Shown: piece by piece, positions 13,061-27,079 of the stretch
Layout: the number at the start of each line of letters is the position of its first letter
How positions within the stretch are numbered: position 1 is the first letter of the stretch
NCBI GenBank assembly: GCA_023079485.1
Contig: CM041084.1
Coordinates: forward strand, 17,574,609 to 17,638,608
Reading direction: 5' to 3'
DNA: 64,000 bases
Source: Archilochus colubris
Taxonomy: Eukaryota; Chordata; Aves; Apodiformes; Trochilidae
The notes under the pieces: model-generated
Databases searched by the model: none
What the model was told of the DNA's origin: nothing
Seen by the model: the letters and a program-made list of their open reading frames with translations, nothing else
Position numbers and translations under genes: made by a program

Positions 13061-16000
13061 TCGGCAATAACAACCCAGCTCCTGAAATTATCCTGGAGGG
13101 CTTAAGTAACCCATAGACGAGAGGCAGAGACCGAGTTTCTTAGCAGTATAGCTAGGAGAAAGGGTGGGAGAAAGGGTGCCACAGGACAGAGAGATGGTGG
13201 ATACAGACAGGCTGCTCCTCGAGGGGTGTCTCTGGCGGTATTTGTAAGACATCTCTCTCATGGCAGACGATACATAATAAAATTAAAAACAGACAGACAA
13301 ACAAACCAGAAACATTCCCAGCCAGTTTACATCTGGATCCAAAACAAAGTTATTCTCCGTAAACCTGAGCCTCCCACTGAAAACATGTTGAGAGAAATTA
13401 CTTCTTTGAAGTACTCACTCCTTATACCAAAGACTCGCACCCACTGAGGAATCAATGTGATTAGGTTTCTTCAGACCAGGAGAAAAGTCTCTTGATACTT
13501 AAATTCTCAGGCTTGCAAAGACTCATCGAACCTCACTTACTGCCTTTGTCCACTGTAAAAAAAACAACCACACGGGATGACATGCAGCTCTGTATAAATT
13601 GGAGACACCAAGAGCCAGTACAGCTCTAGAGAGCTGATACAACCTGTCCTTGCTGGTCTGCAGCACCTGATGGCCAGCCAGCTCCTGCTGCAGCCTTCTC
13701 CCAGGTAACTGAGTGAAGTGCTGTGAACATATCCAAACCTGAAGTCACACCAAAGCAGCTAGCAAGTAAGATGCCTGTCTCAGAGAACTGTCCAAAAATT
13801 TTGTCAGGCTTGAATAAGAAAAATTAAAGCTGTTCTTCTATACTGTGTTTGGGAAACCTCAAACTGTGATCTTGAACACAGACAAGTATAAGTTCTCAAT
13901 TCAAAATCTCTGGTCTTTCTCTAAGACCTCATTTATTTTCAAGGTGAGTCCTCAGACTGCCTGGCTTTCACCAGAGCACCAAAACTGCCTGGACCATGAA
14001 AGAATCTGCTGCAAGACAGTATAGTAAGACTGATTAACCATTTAAACTCTACTGAAGACTTAAAAATAGGTCTTATGTCAAATATAGTAGATTTTACTCT
14101 GTAAAAACTTGTGTTTTTGTAGTTTCACTGATGCATGCAGGCTTGTACGCTTGGCACTTTTTTCACACTCACTATAATGAAATCCATGTGAACTGTAAGC
14201 TCTCTGAAGGAAAACTCAACTTTTATAATTGCTCATTAGTTACTGGGGGTTAATGTCTGATTGAGGATATAAACAAAAAAACCAAAGTCTTACATCAAAT
14301 ACAAGCAGTGATACTGGAAGAACTTTGAACTGCTCATATAACATACCCAGACAAAGGACATTCTGCATTACTTCCTAACACTACTGCCTTTTCTTCATAA
14401 GAATGGGGTTAGATTTGACCCCAAAGAAAGCATTAATGTTGCCTATGGAAAACAAACAAACAAACAAAAAACCCAAACAAAAAACCAACACACCAAAATG
14501 CAAACAAAACCAAAAAAACCCACAACCAAAAAACCCAAGGAATTTATAGGTGATATAAAAAAAATCCAAAAAACAATAAAACCAAAAACAACCAAAAAAT
14601 TTAAACCTGACTTGCCAAATTCTTTAGATAAAAGGCTTAGAAAACAGATGCTCCTTCTTACCAGCAGCCAAGATCTTCTAATATCCCTACAACTTGTTAA
14701 TCAACTAACATATGGTACTGCTTTAGGAAAACACACCATTCTGATTTTGCATTTACATGCTCTGTTTCCTATGGAACTATTGTCAAGATTTAGCAGTTAT
14801 AATGTAACCTAGCAATTTTAATTCCTATACTTTAAATTAATCAGCCAGCACAGAAATAAAACCAGAACTGACAGAAATCCAAACAATAAGTAAAACCCAT
14901 TTTCACAGTTTCCAGTGATGGATCAATTTCCTCTTACCATGCTGAACCTCACCAGTATATATATAAAAATCAGTTTGTTGCAAAATTAAAACCTGAAAAT
15001 TCTGTTGACTTTGACTTAGAGCTCCTGAATGCCCAATACATTAATTTCTTTTATGACAAAGCTAAACTGTCAAGGCAAAATTTAATGTGGTTTGGTAATA
15101 TCTGCATAAAGGGGTTCCCACATACACATAACTTTACTAATGTGTTTTAATGTCTATTTTATACACATATGATGGTTCAATGTCTCCTAAAAAGACACCC
15201 TAATTTACTTACACACCATATAATAATTCTAATCATATATTGGGTAAGAAACTAAAATTGAATTGAATTCTTTTTTAATCAACCTTTTGCACCTAATTCA
15301 AGTTTTAAACCAGTATTGCTCTGTTAACCTAGTCTCTCTCAGCCTGCAGCTGGCTTAAATTACTCAGTTGTTGGGCCTTAACATCTTCTGCCACCCTTAC
15401 ACAAATTCAGTGCAAGTTGCAGTGTGATATCCAGAGTATAAAACCAACCACCACACAATCCTGGTGCCAAGCTGTGATTTCTGCTACACTTTGCCTTCAC
15501 GTAGGGATGTGCTCAGCCCGCTGCTCTCCAAAGGTGTTTTGCAGACCCTGGTTACAGACTGCTCCAACATCTCACCTCCAGCTGTGCTGCTCCTCCAGCA
15601 CTACACCAAACCCCAGGTTTTTGCAGCACACACGGGTGAGTTCTGAGTGCTATGTTTTTTTCTGTACCTCATCAGCACAACCTGTGCCAGCCCTGGGTGG
15701 CAAGGGACAATTAAAGAAGGTTCAAAGGTGTTTGGGGCTCCCGATGCCCTGAGCTTTGCAGCAAGCAGGACCCTGTATTTTGTTGTGTCACCCTGCAGGG
15801 AAGGTGACATCCAAATAGCTCCGGTCAGAGTGTGGTAGGGAATGACTGTCCCTGCCCAGACATGGGAACTGTAAGCAAGAACAAAGAAGTCTGGCAGTCT
15901 ATAGAGCAGTAAAGTTTGCGGAGAAAGCTTACAGGAGCATTTATGTTTTATATTTGCTACTGAAATTAGACAGTTTGGAATATATATGGTGTATACATAT

Positions 16001-19000
16001 TCTGTATTTTGAGGCCAATAGGAGGGCTTGTTTTGTGGCTTTTTTTTAATGGTTTCAACATCAGACACAGATGTAGCACAATTTAAAAAACACTTTCAAA
16101 GTACTTTCATATGGAAGCTTGTTTATGAGTACAAAAAGAATTGCCCTACAGTGCCACTTCTCAACACTTGAGATGACAATGGATGCAGTTCCATTTAAAG
16201 GGAGACACAATAATAAAATTTCTGACCTCCTGAAACAATATGCACCCAACATGATATACAGACAAACTACCGATTTTCTTTTGGGATTTCCAGTGGTGGG
16301 ATAACAATGAAAATACAGCATGTGACTTCCTAAAATCCATCTAAGACATAGTTTAAAAGTTGAAACCTGGGTTTTCACATGCAAGAAATACAAAGGTCCA
16401 AAGTTACAGGAAAATAAAGCTATGTAAGCGAAGTGAAATAATAAAATTGCTGCAACCTTTAGTTACTTAGCACTTTTTAGAAAAATTTATAGACATAGGC
16501 TGGAAGGCAGTCTGACATTCTCAATTTATTAATGATTAAACTTTGAACTATCCCGTATATATAGCTGTATGTACAAGCACATAAACCTACACCTGTATGT
16601 TTCACAGCATGTCTCGCACTCTCTGTACTGCTCACCATCAATTAAATTATAAACTGCATAAAGAGGCACAAGAATTTCCTGTACAGTATGTGGTATAATG
16701 GCCCACTGAATTTTGGGATGGGTTTCAGGCTACAACTCATAATATAATAAATCATACTTTAAAATGGATTGCAGAAATCCTCTCTCAGTTAAATATTTAA
16801 TTTTGATTTGAAAGTAGTAATAATCTTCTTAAACAGATCCATGAATGACATGAACTTTAGTAGTTTTTCATTTTGGCACACAAATCTGACAGGGACCTTT
16901 AGGAAAGCCAAATCAGATGATGCTGCCTGTGGGTGGAAGATAGAAGTGAAAAGAAGTAAAGAAGACCCACCTGGCCAAATCCCAAAGCCAAACGTGGGAT
17001 GGGATGGCACACAGTGCTGGAATGCATCTCTTCTCAAGGGCTACCACTCACATGACAGGGACAGCGTGTAAAGGGGGCACGCCTGGGTATACAAGCAGCT
17101 TTATAAGCAAACTAAATTTACACCTGCAGCAACATTTTTGGCTTTAGAGGACTTGCAGACAATACCTTGATAAATTAGCTGGTGGAAGATCTTTCTTCCA
17201 GCTAGTTTCTTCTTTGTATTTTTTTAATTAATTCTTTTGAGTTCTGCTGCACAGAAATTTAAGAAAGTCCCTCATTTACTTACCAAACCTCAGTTCCCAG
17301 GGGCAGCAACTAGAGAAAAAATGTGATTTTTCAACAGTTTAAGACTTTTTAGGGTGCAGAGCCTCTCTGGCCTTTGTGTAAGAGCTCCTGCAAGGGCCGA
17401 TAAGCAGCAATGGATTCCCAGCTACTGGGATGAAGACAAATTTCTTACCAACAGCTGAGGAGCAAGCAAGGAGGCACAGACAGTGGCAGACCTGACTGAA
17501 ATCCTGGGGTTTGCCCCATTTTACCCAAGTTGCCTCCTCTGGCTCAAGCCAGCCCCATGGGGGGTGTGCAGGGGCAAGGGGACTTCAGGGGTCCCTACTC
17601 TGCTGCAGCACAACCCCCCCTGCTGCAACAGGAGCAGCATTTTGTCCATTTTGGCATGGAGAAGCACAAGGGCTTCATTTTGCCTTCATACTTACGTTCC
17701 CTGCCCACAGCCTGCAGTACCCTCTATTTTCAGAAAGACAGCACACACTTCTGGATACAGAAGTATTCCTTGAACCCTTTCTCTACTTCTAATTAAAGTG
17801 AAAGAAAACACATCCAAACAAACACTCATTCTAACATACTCACCTAACTCTGTCTCAAGGAAGGCTTGGATTGCCTTGTGGATACTTAAAAAGAGCCCTT
17901 GATTTTAAATTGCAAACCTGAAACACCTGAAAAGAACTTTACAGATGCATGGATGGGCAAAATTACCTCTCCTCTTACTCCAAGCTCCTGTGTATTGAAA
18001 TACAGTGGTAATGTCTCTCAGAGGTACCTCATCAGTTTACACTGATGCTTCATCATACAAGTTGTAGCTGATCTGCTATTGTTTTCTTTCCTAACCATAC
18101 ATTTCATCCTTGCTTTATCACCAAGTTAGTATTTACTGAGTACAAAGCTATCCACAGTTGCCCCACTCCTTAACAAAAAAGATAAAACACTACAAATGCA
18201 ATACAATGAGACTTCTAGATAATATCAAGATGCATGAAATGAAAAGTTACATATATTTTTTTTAACTTACTGAACTATTCTCCTCCTCCAGCAGAACGTT
18301 CTGCACCAGCTATTAGCAACAAGCAGGGAATTTCCTCCTTCTCACACTATTCTTGAAATAGATTGCAGTAAGTCTTCCTTCACAACCTCAGCCTTCAACA
18401 GCAAAAGGAAGCAACTCTCAATTTACAGGCAGGAACAACCTCACAAACTAAAAAAAAAAACCAAAACCAAAACCAGCCAAAGAACCCCCCTCCAAAAATT
18501 TTGGCTACCACATTATTAAAGGTCAACACAGACATTTAAGAAAGAAGGTCTCTATGAACTGTTTTAAAAGACTTCCTAGTGCAGAAACCTAAATCATAGC
18601 TCTATGCTTACTTGCCTTGCCTTTCAAGTCCGGAAAGCTCTTTGTTAAGATCACTTACAGTAAGGAAAAGAGTTTTCACTCACTCTCTATGTATATTTTC
18701 ATAAGCCAGTCTTGTAAATAAACCAGTGGCAACAGAGGGCAGATTGCCTTTGCCAAGAATGCTCAGTGAAAATTTCAACATCAGCTCCACATAACCTGGC
18801 AGTTAACAGTCAGAAACAAACAACAAGAAAAAGACTCAGGTAGTAACAGCCTTCTGACAGCTTTACTCCAAGCAGCTGTCATTAATAGGCAAGGAAAAGG
18901 CATAATATTTACTGAGCGGCTGCATAAATGTGCACAGCACAGCATGAAACAATCTCATTTTGAAGATCTCAATTAAATGGAAACCAAATCAATAGCTAAA

Positions 19001-20523
19001 GCATATGCTAAACTCTGAGGTCATCATTCTCTCTAGCAATGATGAAAGGTGGGCATTAGCCCACTTGTCAGGCTGCTGAGTTCAGTAGCTGAGAAAATAC
19101 AGGGATCCTTGTTTTTTTGGGTTTGTTTGGGTTTTGGTTTTTTCAGTCACAATGTTATCTGTCTCTTCACTTCCTCAGCCTGAACAAGATCCCTTCCTCT
19201 CTTAAGGGGTGAGGAAGAGGGCTTTGCACAACAGCTCATGAGACTCTCTTAGAGATCCCTCTGTACTGCTGAGGGATTTTGGCAAAGAGATGCTGGTGCT
19301 GCAGCCGCAGCTAAAGCAGCCTCAGCACCACTGATAATCTTAAGAAGAGTGGAAGGCCAGAATCATCCCTGTGTAGCCCAGTCTTTCTCCTTGGGATCTG
19401 ATAATGAAGCTTGAAAGCTCTGAAGGGCTACGAGCACTTCAGCCTTGACACAACATTCCCAGGACTCTACTGAGGAGACTGCTGGCAGAAAAAGAGTCCT
19501 CCACAAGATTTTCAGTAGTATTGGATGGGTAACCACTGCCATCCTCTGTATGCCATGCCACTCCTTAATTTATCAGTCCCTTACTCTTATCTTCTTCTGA
19601 ACTTGCTATAGACTTGAGAAACAGAGAAGCCATTATCTTGCCTTATTTAACAGCACAACAGAATCACCACCTTCCATAAAAAGCAAGATAAGAAGAAAGT
19701 TCTTTATGAGGACATACCTTTCCCTGCTTCCAAACAACTTAGGACAGTCTGATCCATGATCAGGAAGACCAAAGTGTTTTGGATCTTTTTATTTATGGAG
19801 CTTTTTAGTGCGCTATCAGGAGTTCAGGCTGCTCCTTCAGGTGTTGAAATTAGATGACCAAGAATCATCTTGGAGAGTAACAGACTACACTGAAATTTAT
19901 CCCTGACTCAAAGTTCCAGTGTAACAAAATGTCTTTTCACAATACAGAAATGCAAATCATGGGCAGATGCTCTACCAGAATGATCACAAACTGGAAACAG
20001 AAACTTGGAAAAACAAAGCATGCAGGAAATCCAAAAAGAACAGCATTGGGGTCAACATGACAAAGAAAAAGAGCTGAAAGATACTCTATTGGGAAAAGTA
20101 TGAAGAAATACAGGAAAAATATTTCCACAAGTTATTTGGCAAAGTAAACTTCCATTAGGAAGCAGGGAAATAAAACTGAGCATGCTTCTGGGAGAAACAC
20201 AGAGAGGGGCATTTGATGGCTCATGGATACCTGCCATCTGATTAGCTCCTACCACATAGGGATGAAAATGCACCAATATACTGAAATCCTGTCCTGGGGA
20301 AGCATGCAACAATGCTTTAATTAACACTAGCAATGCTTGCACCTCCCAAAACATCAACAGAATTTGTTCCAGATCTACTCAGTTGATGATGATTTGTATT
20401 TCATATGAGCAAAAGGAGTGCCGTCTCAGACTAATTAGGTTTCCATACCAAAATCCAGGTTCATCTAAATACCAGACTAAATGCTAACAGATGCTATCCT
20501 GGTTTCATAATTAAAATCTAAGA
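13061..20523. other. Noncoding sequence, no gene seen
   Basis: No exon with coding character and splice signals was found on either strand. A 155-codon minus frame at 15,601-16,068 overlaps plus-strand frames of similar quality and has no recognisable domain. An A-rich low-complexity tract at 14,448-14,605 is listed separately. A T/G-rich tract lies near 19,110-19,142 and an A/C-rich tract near 18,448-18,490. Confidence 0.55.
14448..14605. repeat. A/C-rich low-complexity tract
   Basis: The tract is built from AAAC, AACC and AAAAAACC words and starts with a run of CAAA units. It produces Lys/Thr/Pro-rich frames on the plus strand and Phe/Cys/Gly-rich frames on the minus strand that should not be read as proteins. 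Confidence 0.8.
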
Positions 20524-20539
20524 CAGTGGTTCCCAAACT
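20524..20539 (+). mobile_element. Possible hAT-type DNA transposon terminal motif
   Basis: CAGTGGTTCCCAAACT fits the terminal inverted repeat of hAT/Charlie elements (CAGNGGTTCYCAAACT). No matching inverted end was found nearby, so this would be one end of a degraded, non-autonomous copy. A 16-base match without a partner or a clear target duplication is weak evidence. Confidence 0.3.
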
Positions 20540-22844
20540 AGGGTTCCAAGCTCCACAGGGCCTGTTGCAGGTTACTTAGGGCTCTGCAAAATTGAAATCT
20601 CATTTTACATTTACATTTGTGGAACAAATAGAGTAAAGTTATCATTCCTACACCCACAGACTTTGCTCCTGCTTGGAAGACAGGGGGAAGGAGGGTAGTG
20701 GTAGGACCCACTAATGGGCTGTATCCACAGCTGGCACAAAATTTCTATTTAGCAGTGAGTGAATTTTCCACAATGCTTTTTACCAGGTCTTCATTTCATT
20801 CATCATGTCATCATGTTATCTCTGTTTATGAAGTTACAGAAGGTTTGTTTGCTGTTGCTAATATTTTAATTTTTTTTTATTTTTTTTTTTTAAATGAAAG
20901 CCTCTAATGAGTGCAGCTGCCTCTGTCAGAGTCAGCCTGGACACAGATAGGATTTAAGCAGGGAGAAACAGATGCTGCAAGGGTCATACCATACTCTGCA
21001 GTTTCAGCCAGAAACTTGGTGTGTCCCTGTTTTGCCTTACTTCTCTTCCACAGAGGGCTGGTGTAACCTCTGGCAACCTGCTATGGCTACCCATGTATGT
21101 TTTGCCACAGCTGCTAAAAAAACACTCTTTGGAGATGTAACTTTGCACTTCTCAAGAGTAGTCCCTTTAATAACCCCCAGTAACTCATTCCATAAGGGTC
21201 CTCTGCAAGAGCTAATGCTTCTGTTTCTGCTTTTGACAGTCCTTACAACACAGAGAGCACAGATTTAATTTATTTACACAGATTTAATTCCATCATCCAG
21301 GCAACCTGAGCCTAATCCAAGAGATGCCTGGAAGTTAGAAGAGGGAAGATGCTTTCCAGTATCCAAACCACAGTGATCTCACCACTCTTCCTTATGCTTT
21401 CTGGTTACTTGTCTGGTGACAGCACGGTATCTGGATCTCCTCCAGCCCAAGAGCATATTAAGACCATGGGACAAGAAGAAGGTGTTCAGGTAGTTCTGTT
21501 GGATTTAAAGCATTTAAAAGGTACCATGGGTGGGTGCTATCCGCTATCTCTATCTCATCACTTGTGCTGAACTCTTTGGCATTGCAAGAGGCTGGTAGTA
21601 AACCTGAGGCAGAAGACACAGGCATTACTGAGCATAACAAAGACTGTTATGAGGACAATGTGTCTTCAAAAGGAGCTTTCTAAGATTAAAAACTTTTTAG
21701 AGTAATTTGACTTAAATTCTTGCTCTGATTGAGCTTATCCCCACGATGGACAAGGACAAAATACTGCCCCTATTGAACAACACGGTGCTTGGAGCACTTT
21801 TGACAATACAAGCAAGTTAAAAAGTTGTTGCTCAAGAGGCTACTAGAATCTAATAGAACATTCCACCAGTGGGTTCAAGAGCAAACAAAAGCCAAACACT
21901 GCTTTGGGGTGGTGGCAGCAATAAGAGGCACTGGCAAGCTGATCCATTCACAATGAAATGAAAACTCATTGCAGTGAAAAAGAAGAGCATCTCTCTAAAA
22001 CACTCTGAAGATTAGTAGAAGGATACTTCTACAGTGTTGTTTTACCATGCTGATATATCTTACTAAAAATAAGAAACAATTGCTGGCATAAGGATGAAGT
22101 TTGGTAGTAGATGTATGATCCAAAAATACAAATTACAGATAAAGAAATAGTGACTGAAACTTTTGGAAAATGCATACAGACCACACAAATTAGAAGAGAG
22201 GCACAATGTGCTCAGAAATGGTCCTTTGGAAGACAGTGAAAAACAAGAGATGTGAACCCTGAAGAAATAATAGAAACTGGGGGGCAGGCGGAGCTGACTT
22301 GTAGAGAACTGCAGCATCCTGAGGAGGAAAAGAGGACAAATGTCTAATTGTAATTGAAATTATTATCATAAGCCCAGATGTGCCAGGTCTGAGATGGATT
22401 AGAATGAAGAGTCTTACTGTAAATTCATCTCTCAAGAGAGAGTAGAGATCATGGTAGAGAAAAAGAATGCCATTCCTAAACCACAGAGCTATTCTGGAAC
22501 CTGTCAGCATTGGTCAGAGACAAAAGGTAGGCAGGTGAAGCCATTTGACTTACAAATGGGCACATGCCTCAGAGGAAACACTCAGAGCTACAAGGAGTTT
22601 TCAAACCTGAGAGGAAGGAAGAAGGCACAAGGCACTTGACTATCCTACCTACCCAGCTGCAAAAGCAAATCTAGGGTGATTTGTTATTATTACATGGAAT
22701 TTTGCAGTCCTGTTACACACAAAAAGTGTTGCAAATACATAGTGCTCAAAGCCATAAATTTACCTCATGTGTGCACTGAAACACAATTGGAAAATTCGTG
22801 GCTCCATGTATGCTGTCCTCTTTTGTCTTTTACTACAAAACTGG

Positions 22845-22900
22845 AAAAAGATTGCTCTAAAAAGAAATACATAAAAAGATTGCTCTAAAAAGAAATACAT
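22845..22900. repeat. Perfect 28-bp tandem duplication
   Basis: Positions 22,845-22,872 and 22,873-22,900 are identical and directly adjacent; each begins AAAAAGATTGCTCTAA. The lack of any difference between copies implies a recent event, and the copy number may vary in the population. Confidence 0.95.
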
Positions 22901-25900
22901 AATCAGAGTTTGGAAGCAGATCTCAGAGAAAGCAAATCAAGTCTTCAAGGGAGTAAAAGCCAACTAGTGAGAAGTGAAGGAAGAAGCAGCCACAAACACC
23001 TAAAAATAACAAGTCCAGTAGGAAGTTCCCCTACAGAGATTTAATCTGCTATTGTACTCAGATCCTGGCATTACGAGTTAAAATCTCCAAGACTCTATCA
23101 TCTTTAATACATCATCTCCTTCCTACTGTTCTTTAAAGCAAAGAAGCTGATTAAACATCCTGCCACACTCCGGTAACCTTAACAGTGCCTTTCTTCATTT
23201 TGCACTGTAAAAGGTCAGTCACATGGTAAATTGCTCTTCTTTGTGTCAATTTACACTTGGAACAGGACTAAGTCACTAACGGTTTTACTTCTGGCCTTTC
23301 CAACAAACCAAGCATTAAAAAGTAGTAGGTAGCATCTCATTTCAGAGAGATGTTAAAAAAAAACCACAAGTATTTCTCATTCTTTTAAAAAGTTTGACTT
23401 GTACATATCCATAGTGAAGCTGCAGATTGAATAGTTTGCTGTATTTTACATATTTGAGATATGAGTATCTCTCAAAGCACTAAAAACCCAAACACTGTTA
23501 CCCTCATTTTGCCAGGCAGGTAGGAATCTTAAAGTTTATGGCTTTATAGTTATTTAAAATGTGAATTTAAAATCCAGAAGAAAGCTTTCAGGCTTTTAAT
23601 GAAAAGAATATAACCAACAACAGAAATGTGAATATACTAGACATCTAGCATACATTAGCATTTATTTTCTTTAAGAATTGGTATTATTCCTTACAAACCT
23701 CTATGAACAGCTTGAACTACTGCAGAAAGGTTCTTTCTCTACAGCTGTCAAAATGCCATTTTCAAAAAAGTATAAGGCTTGTTTTTAATTTTATTGGAAA
23801 TCCAGCTGTGGTGTTTGTGAAGAGCAGCTTTTGAGATCCTTGCCATTGCCTTACAATTCTTTCAGGCTTTGTGTGTTTGGGTACTTGTTGAAGTTAGTGG
23901 GAAAACATGTTTGTTTTTCTAAAGGCACAAGGCTGGAGCCTTTGCTGGGTAATGCTTTTCACATGGGACAAAGGATAGATCAAAACCCATACTTTCCATA
24001 ATTTCCCTCTCACCCTTATGAGAATAAAAACATACAAGTAACTTCTCCAGAGTGTCATGACAGCACATGGAGTCCCTGAAAAGAGGGAGAAGGAAAGAGG
24101 ATGCTCCCAAATGTTTCACTTCACAGAGAAACAGACACTCATAATCATTCTCACCTTTGCAGTACAGGAGATGTTGGAAGTGGTAAGGGGTAAACACTGT
24201 CTGCACTACAGGAATGCTACATTTCTAGCTAAGGAAAGGAGTGATGGCCTAAACTGCTTGTCAATACACACAGCAGGTATCAAAACCAAGCTGTTTTTTG
24301 CATTGGAAACCAGCAAATGTGATAGTGCAATTCCACACTGCTACTGTCTGAGACAACAGGGGGCTTGGACTGTACACGGGAGACCTCCTCCAGCTCTGGG
24401 CTTCTAAACAATATCAGGATTCCAGAACTTCAGAGCAGCCTTAAGACCAGACAGATAGGCTGGGGAGCTCCAGCAGCTCCTGGCACCACCCCTGCCTCCC
24501 CTCCCTCCCAGCCCACCAGCAAGTCTGAAGGTGTCCAAAGTCAAGAGATTACCTGGAAGTACTGCTGGGGTCACCAAATACAACCTGCACTGTACTCATG
24601 GTTAGTGGACATCCATGTTCTGAGTTTCACAGAATCTACCAAATGAAAATGAAAGGCAGGACTAACCTCCACAGTGACTCCTTTGGTTTTATGTGCTTTA
24701 AATACAGAGACCAGAATGAGTCAATGGGTGAACTGCATCACATACCAGAGTACACCAGCTGTAATCTCTTACCTGCATTGCTAATGTTCCAAAAACCTTT
24801 GAACTCCCCTTCCCCTTCTCTCCTCATTAGGCTTTAAAGCAATCATAGGTACAATGCTTTGGTGCACAGTTGCCCCCTTGGTATATGTGACAGCAAGAAA
24901 AGGACAGACAATTATTTACAGCTATCCTCAGTTATTAATGCACAAAGAATCCCTGATTACAGAGGAAGCATAAACCCCATCGTCACAGGATAAAAAGGCA
25001 ATATATCACAATCTGAATACACAATGTACTGATTGCTCTTGGTATATGCTAACCTTTGAATCTAATTATACGTTAATATTCTATTAATACAGTGCTTATA
25101 TAGAATTTCCTTTCTTTCTATTTTATATACAAAGAAAACAATCCTGTATTGTGAAACAACTGGACAAGATAATGCTGGAGCATCAAACTCCTTATGGTTT
25201 CTTAAAAAGATGTACAGAACTCCTTGTGTGCTGCTTTACCATTGTGCACGCACACATCCCATCCACACATCCCAGGCACATGTGCACCAACCACAGGCTG
25301 ATGGGACCCCTGGTAACCCCCTCCCAGTATGAGAGCAGAGAATGTCTACAAGAGCCCTCCAAAAGGCAACCACCTTTCCGGAGGTAAGAAATTAAACAAC
25401 CAGTTTATTTATAAGAAATTAATTATAAGAAACTAAACGAGCTGTATAAGAGAGGAGCAGCAAGCCAAAGGCTGCTTTCATGCAGCTGCAGATGCTGAGG
25501 AGGCAAGAAGCCACCTGCATGAGAAGGACCAACCTTCCTCACACAGCTTGTCCTGACCCAGTACCACGGTGTTTTTCAGCAATGGAGGAGACTGAACATT
25601 ATAAAGATAAATTAGATTATTAGGGTTTTTTTCTAATTCTGGGATGCCAAGTAATAAACCATAGTTTCATGGACTTTATTCTGCCTTAAGTCGTAATGTC
25701 ACTACAAGAAGACATCCCTTCTTCCATCAGCTGCTCTCTCCATGTCCCCATCCCCAAAAACTTCTGCACAGTCTCAGAGTAAACTGTGACAGGTCTGTGA
25801 CTGCTGAACTGAACCTTTTGAAAAAAAACAAACAAAAAAAATTTTTTTTTTATTCCCCTGGGTTGGTGGTTTGACTGAAAAACATAACTCACAATGAGGC

Positions 25901-27001
25901 TCTGTTGGAAGCAGGAAACAATTAATTGTAAATTGGGTTAAATTCTAAAATAGTGAATCAGTAAAAATATTATTCTGCATACTTTATTGAAAAGTTAACT
26001 GCAGTTTTCCCTACCAGTTCCACTGGCAATATGAATATATTTTTATACTTTTAAGTTAATTTAAAATTTCTTTGATATTGCGCCTGCTGGGGACACTTAG
26101 TAGGTGTGTTGAATGTAAGGCACAGAGGAGAATTACTTTGCTCTACTTGGCAGATGTAGCCCATAGGTATTGCTGCTCTAACTACATCCAGTCTCATCAA
26201 ATACCAAAAGCAAAGTGGTCCTGAACACGCTCAAGCCTGATTCAGAGGTCTTACTCTCCACAAAAATGCATCCACTATGTGCACCATGTGGCATCAATCC
26301 TCTGTCAGCAACACTGTACAAAAGCTTTTCAGAAAAAGAATGAAGAGCCATTTCTCTGCTTGAAACAGAAAAGAGATTTATCCTACCAAAGTATGCAACA
26401 CGTCATTACCTAAACCGGAATGAAGGATGGACATCAGTGCTCAAGTGCTTTGGGAACTCTAATGGTGAAGGGTCAGGGATTTGATCTGATGTCCAAGCAA
26501 AATGCCAATTATAGTTTGTGTGATGCCATCAAACAGACAATGCAGTTTTGCTGAGAAACTATTAATTTAACATTATGGAAGCAAAATATTCAGCTATGAG
26601 GTTCCATTATACTCGGAGCCTTTGACCCTGGTTTATCCTGGAGTTCAAGCCCTGATAATCTATGTGCTTGAAGCTCATCTTGGTGGATAATGGAAAATTC
26701 TGCTCCATTTCCTCTGGGACTTCATGCTCATTAGTCACAGCATACCAATTAAAAGCTTTGTTAGAACACCAGAGGAATGTGACACAGCACATGTACAAAC
26801 CAGGAAGCTTCATTCACATATAACATGGATGAATGGCTCTGTATGGAGAGCCAAGCATCGCATTAGCAGGTCGTGTGCATCAGCATGCAAGATCAACAAA
26901 AGACATGTAAGAATTTTTAAGTCAGCACTCTCAGCAAGCAATGGATTTTCATTTTGAACAATGAGAGTTACAATGTTTTCCACAACCTACACCTCCTCTC
27001 T

Positions 27002-27079
27002 AACCAAAGGTAATGTGAAATATTTTAAACGTTATGCTGTAACCAAGGGTAATGAGAAATATTTTAAATGTTATGCTTT
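27002..27079. repeat. 39-bp tandem duplication, about 90% identical
   Basis: Copies at 27,002-27,040 and 27,041-27,079 both begin AACCAA and share the core AAATATTTTAAA. They differ at four positions, so this duplication is older than the one at 22,845. Confidence 0.9.

Noticed and set aside
12555..13116. Several 100-160 codon frames on both strands
   Set aside because: They overlap in many frames within GC-rich minisatellite DNA, where stops are rare, and the residues simply translate the repeat unit.
14381..14812. Lys/Thr/Pro-rich plus frame and Phe/Gly-rich minus frame
   Set aside because: Both are translations of an A/C-rich simple repeat.
15601..16068. 155-codon minus-strand frame
   Set aside because: Overlaps plus-strand frames of similar quality, has no domain and no convincing splice sites.
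16490..16530. Possible LINE 3' end word (CATAGGCTGGAAGG)
   Set aside because: Too short to separate from chance; no further words in order.
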